Assembly: GCA_017546145.1 (NCBI GenBank)
Contig: JAFYXN010000004.1
Location: forward strand, 85,083 to 149,082
Reading direction: 5' to 3'
Length of the DNA stretch: 64,000 nucleotides
Origin: Clostridia bacterium
Lineage (GTDB): Bacteria; Bacillota; Clostridia; Monoglobales; Monoglobaceae
Part shown: piece by piece, positions 63,331 to 64,000 of the stretch
Numbering within the stretch: position 1 is the first letter of the stretch
Layout of the letters: the number at the start of each line of letters is the position of its first letter
Notes under the pieces: generated by a model
Databases searched by the model: none
What the model was told of the DNA's origin: nothing
What the model saw: only the letters and a program-made list of their open reading frames with translations
Made by a program: the position numbers and the translations under genes

Positions 63331-63909
63331 ATGGCAAAATACAGCTTTGAATTTAAGAAGAAAGTAGTGCAAGAATATTTAGATGGCAAAGGAGGTTATG
63401 AATATTTAGCAAAAAAATATAATATCCCAGCATTTAACAATATAAAACATTGGATAAACATGTACAAAGAATATGGCGATGATGGGCTATTGCGTTCTCG
63501 CCAAAACAATAATTACTCTTTTCAATTTAAGCTTTCTGTGGTAGAATTGTATCTATCAAGTGAAGTCTCATATCAGGAATTGGCACTGTCACAAGGCATA
63601 AACAATCCATCTTTGATTACACGATGGGTAAATGATTTTAGAATTGCCGGTCCTGATGCACTGAGACCTAAAAAGAAAGGTCGTAAGAAAACATTGGATA
63701 TAAGAGAATTTAAAAAACAATCTAAACATAACGAAGAAAAGCCTGTAGATACAAGTGCAGAACACATAAAAGAGCTTGAAGATGAAAATTTAAGACTTAG
63801 AATAGAGAACGCATATTTAAAAGAATTGAGGAGACTGCGTTTAGAGGAGGAAGCTCTTCTGAAAAAACAGCGAGAATCGTCCACAGTCTCCGAGGACAGT
63901 TCAAATTAA
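63331..63909 (+). CDS. IS3-family transposase OrfA (DNA-binding part)
   Basis: A 192-residue OrfA of the IS150 group. It has two helix-turn-helix units (SFEFKKKVVQEYLDGKGGYEYLAKKYNI and SFQFKLSVVELYLSSEVSYQELALSQGI, each ending near HWINMY or RWVNDF). A basic linker (RPKKKGRKK) and a leucine-zipper helix follow (HIKELEDENLRLRIENAYLKEL). The active transposase forms by fusion with OrfB after a -1 frameshift. An A6 run (63862-63867) lies 11 bases after GAGGAGG (63844-63850), a Shine-Dalgarno-like stimulator arrangement. Confidence 0.9.
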   Translation: MAKYSFEFKKKVVQEYLDGKGGYEYLAKKYNIPAFNNIKHWINMYKEYGDDGLLRSRQNNNYSFQFKLSVVELYLSSEVSYQELALSQGINNPSLITRWVNDFRIAGPDALRPKKKGRKKTLDIREFKKQSKHNEEKPVDTSAEHIKELEDENLRLRIENAYLKELRRLRLEEEALLKKQRESSTVSEDSSN

Positions 63910-64000
63910 AAGACATTCTCGCGGTAGTTGGTTTTCCAAAGGCGACATATATGTATTGGCAAAAGCGGTTTGATAGGGAAAATCCTGATAAATATTTAGA
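63861..64000 (+). CDS. IS3-family transposase OrfB, start only (catalytic part cut by window)
   Basis: In the -1 frame relative to OrfA the sequence reads ARIVHSLRGQFKLKDILAVV and then GFPKATYMYWQKRFDREN, the usual N-terminus of IS150-type OrfB. The frame is open from 63801 and has no ATG with a ribosome site before 63867, as expected for frameshift expression. The DDE catalytic core lies beyond the window. Confidence 0.82.

Larger units (their letters stand above)
63278..64000 (+). mobile_element. IS3-family (IS150 group) insertion sequence, left end, cut by window
   Basis: The left end carries GACCCCCAAAAGTTAGAC, an IS3/IS150-type terminal repeat. It is followed by orfA (63331-63909) and, in the -1 frame, the start of orfB. 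The right end is beyond 64000, so length, right repeat and target duplication cannot be given. Confidence 0.85.

Overview
The window reads as a chromosomal segment of a spore-forming, low-to-moderate G+C member of the Clostridia (Bacillota). The signs are Firmicutes-type gene orders (yloU-fakA-recG, cysE-cysS-mrnC, gerS-like-alr-mazEF, rpmG-secE-nusG-rplK-rplA-rplJ-rplL), a germination protease (gpr), a GerS-like germination lipoprotein, clostridial families such as DUF4364 and DUF1385, strong AGGAGG-type ribosome sites and frequent TTG starts. Most of the window is core genome. It is dense in coding sequence, with short gaps and paired terminators between convergent units.

Layout. 1-437: start of an Lrp/AsnC regulator, cut by the window edge. 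0.5-3.4 kb: a cell-wall unit (LysM-G5-M23 peptidase, WalR-like regulator, RlmH) behind a near-perfect WalR box. 3.4-3.7 kb: a tandem 122-bp palindromic repeat and a bidirectional terminator. 3.7-11.3 kb (minus): M20 dipeptidase, LTA-synthase-like sulfatase, recG, fakA and yloU. 11.4-26.3 kb (plus): a run of 13 tightly spaced genes (rlmB, comM, trmL, degV, DUF4364, mnmG, rluC-like, addA, glycosyltransferase, feoA, feoB, a FeoB-associated peptide, dut). 26.4-32.4 kb (minus): hydrolase, split transketolase, YitT protein, mrnC, cysS, cysE. 32.7-38.7 kb (plus): membrane glycosyltransferase, a small membrane protein, an AcpS-NnrD fusion, GerS-like lipoprotein, alr, mazEF and an exported protein. 38.9-41.5 kb (minus): argG-argH, with a tandem pair of ArgR boxes upstream. 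41.7-44.1 kb (plus): ruvC and typA.

44.1-49.0 kb is the most accessory-looking part: a 930-residue FG-GAP propeller protein without a signal peptide, an N-acetylneuraminate-lyase-type aldolase, and a divergent AraC regulator. 49.0-53.4 kb (minus): PBP1A, exonuclease III, thioredoxin and a D-2-hydroxyacid dehydrogenase. 53.5-56.9 kb (plus): a BofC-like protein, gpr, DUF1385 and prmC, followed by a perfect 18-bp dyad that looks like fused IS ends. 57-58.1 kb: a YkvI-type carrier. 58.2-61.9 kb: the ribosomal/secE-nusG cluster, with a structured leader before rplK and a classical L10 leader before rplJ. 61.9-64 kb: REP-like dyads, a consensus promoter driving an exported protein and a 66-residue peptide of unknown role, then the left end of an IS150-group IS3 element that runs off the window.

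No CRISPR array, tRNA, rRNA, prophage or recognisable defence island was seen. The best candidates for undescribed biology are the FG-GAP/aldolase/AraC unit, the exported-protein/small-peptide pair next to the IS, the AcpS-NnrD fusion, and several RNA or DNA structures (122-bp repeat, rplK leader, IS-end terminator hairpin).
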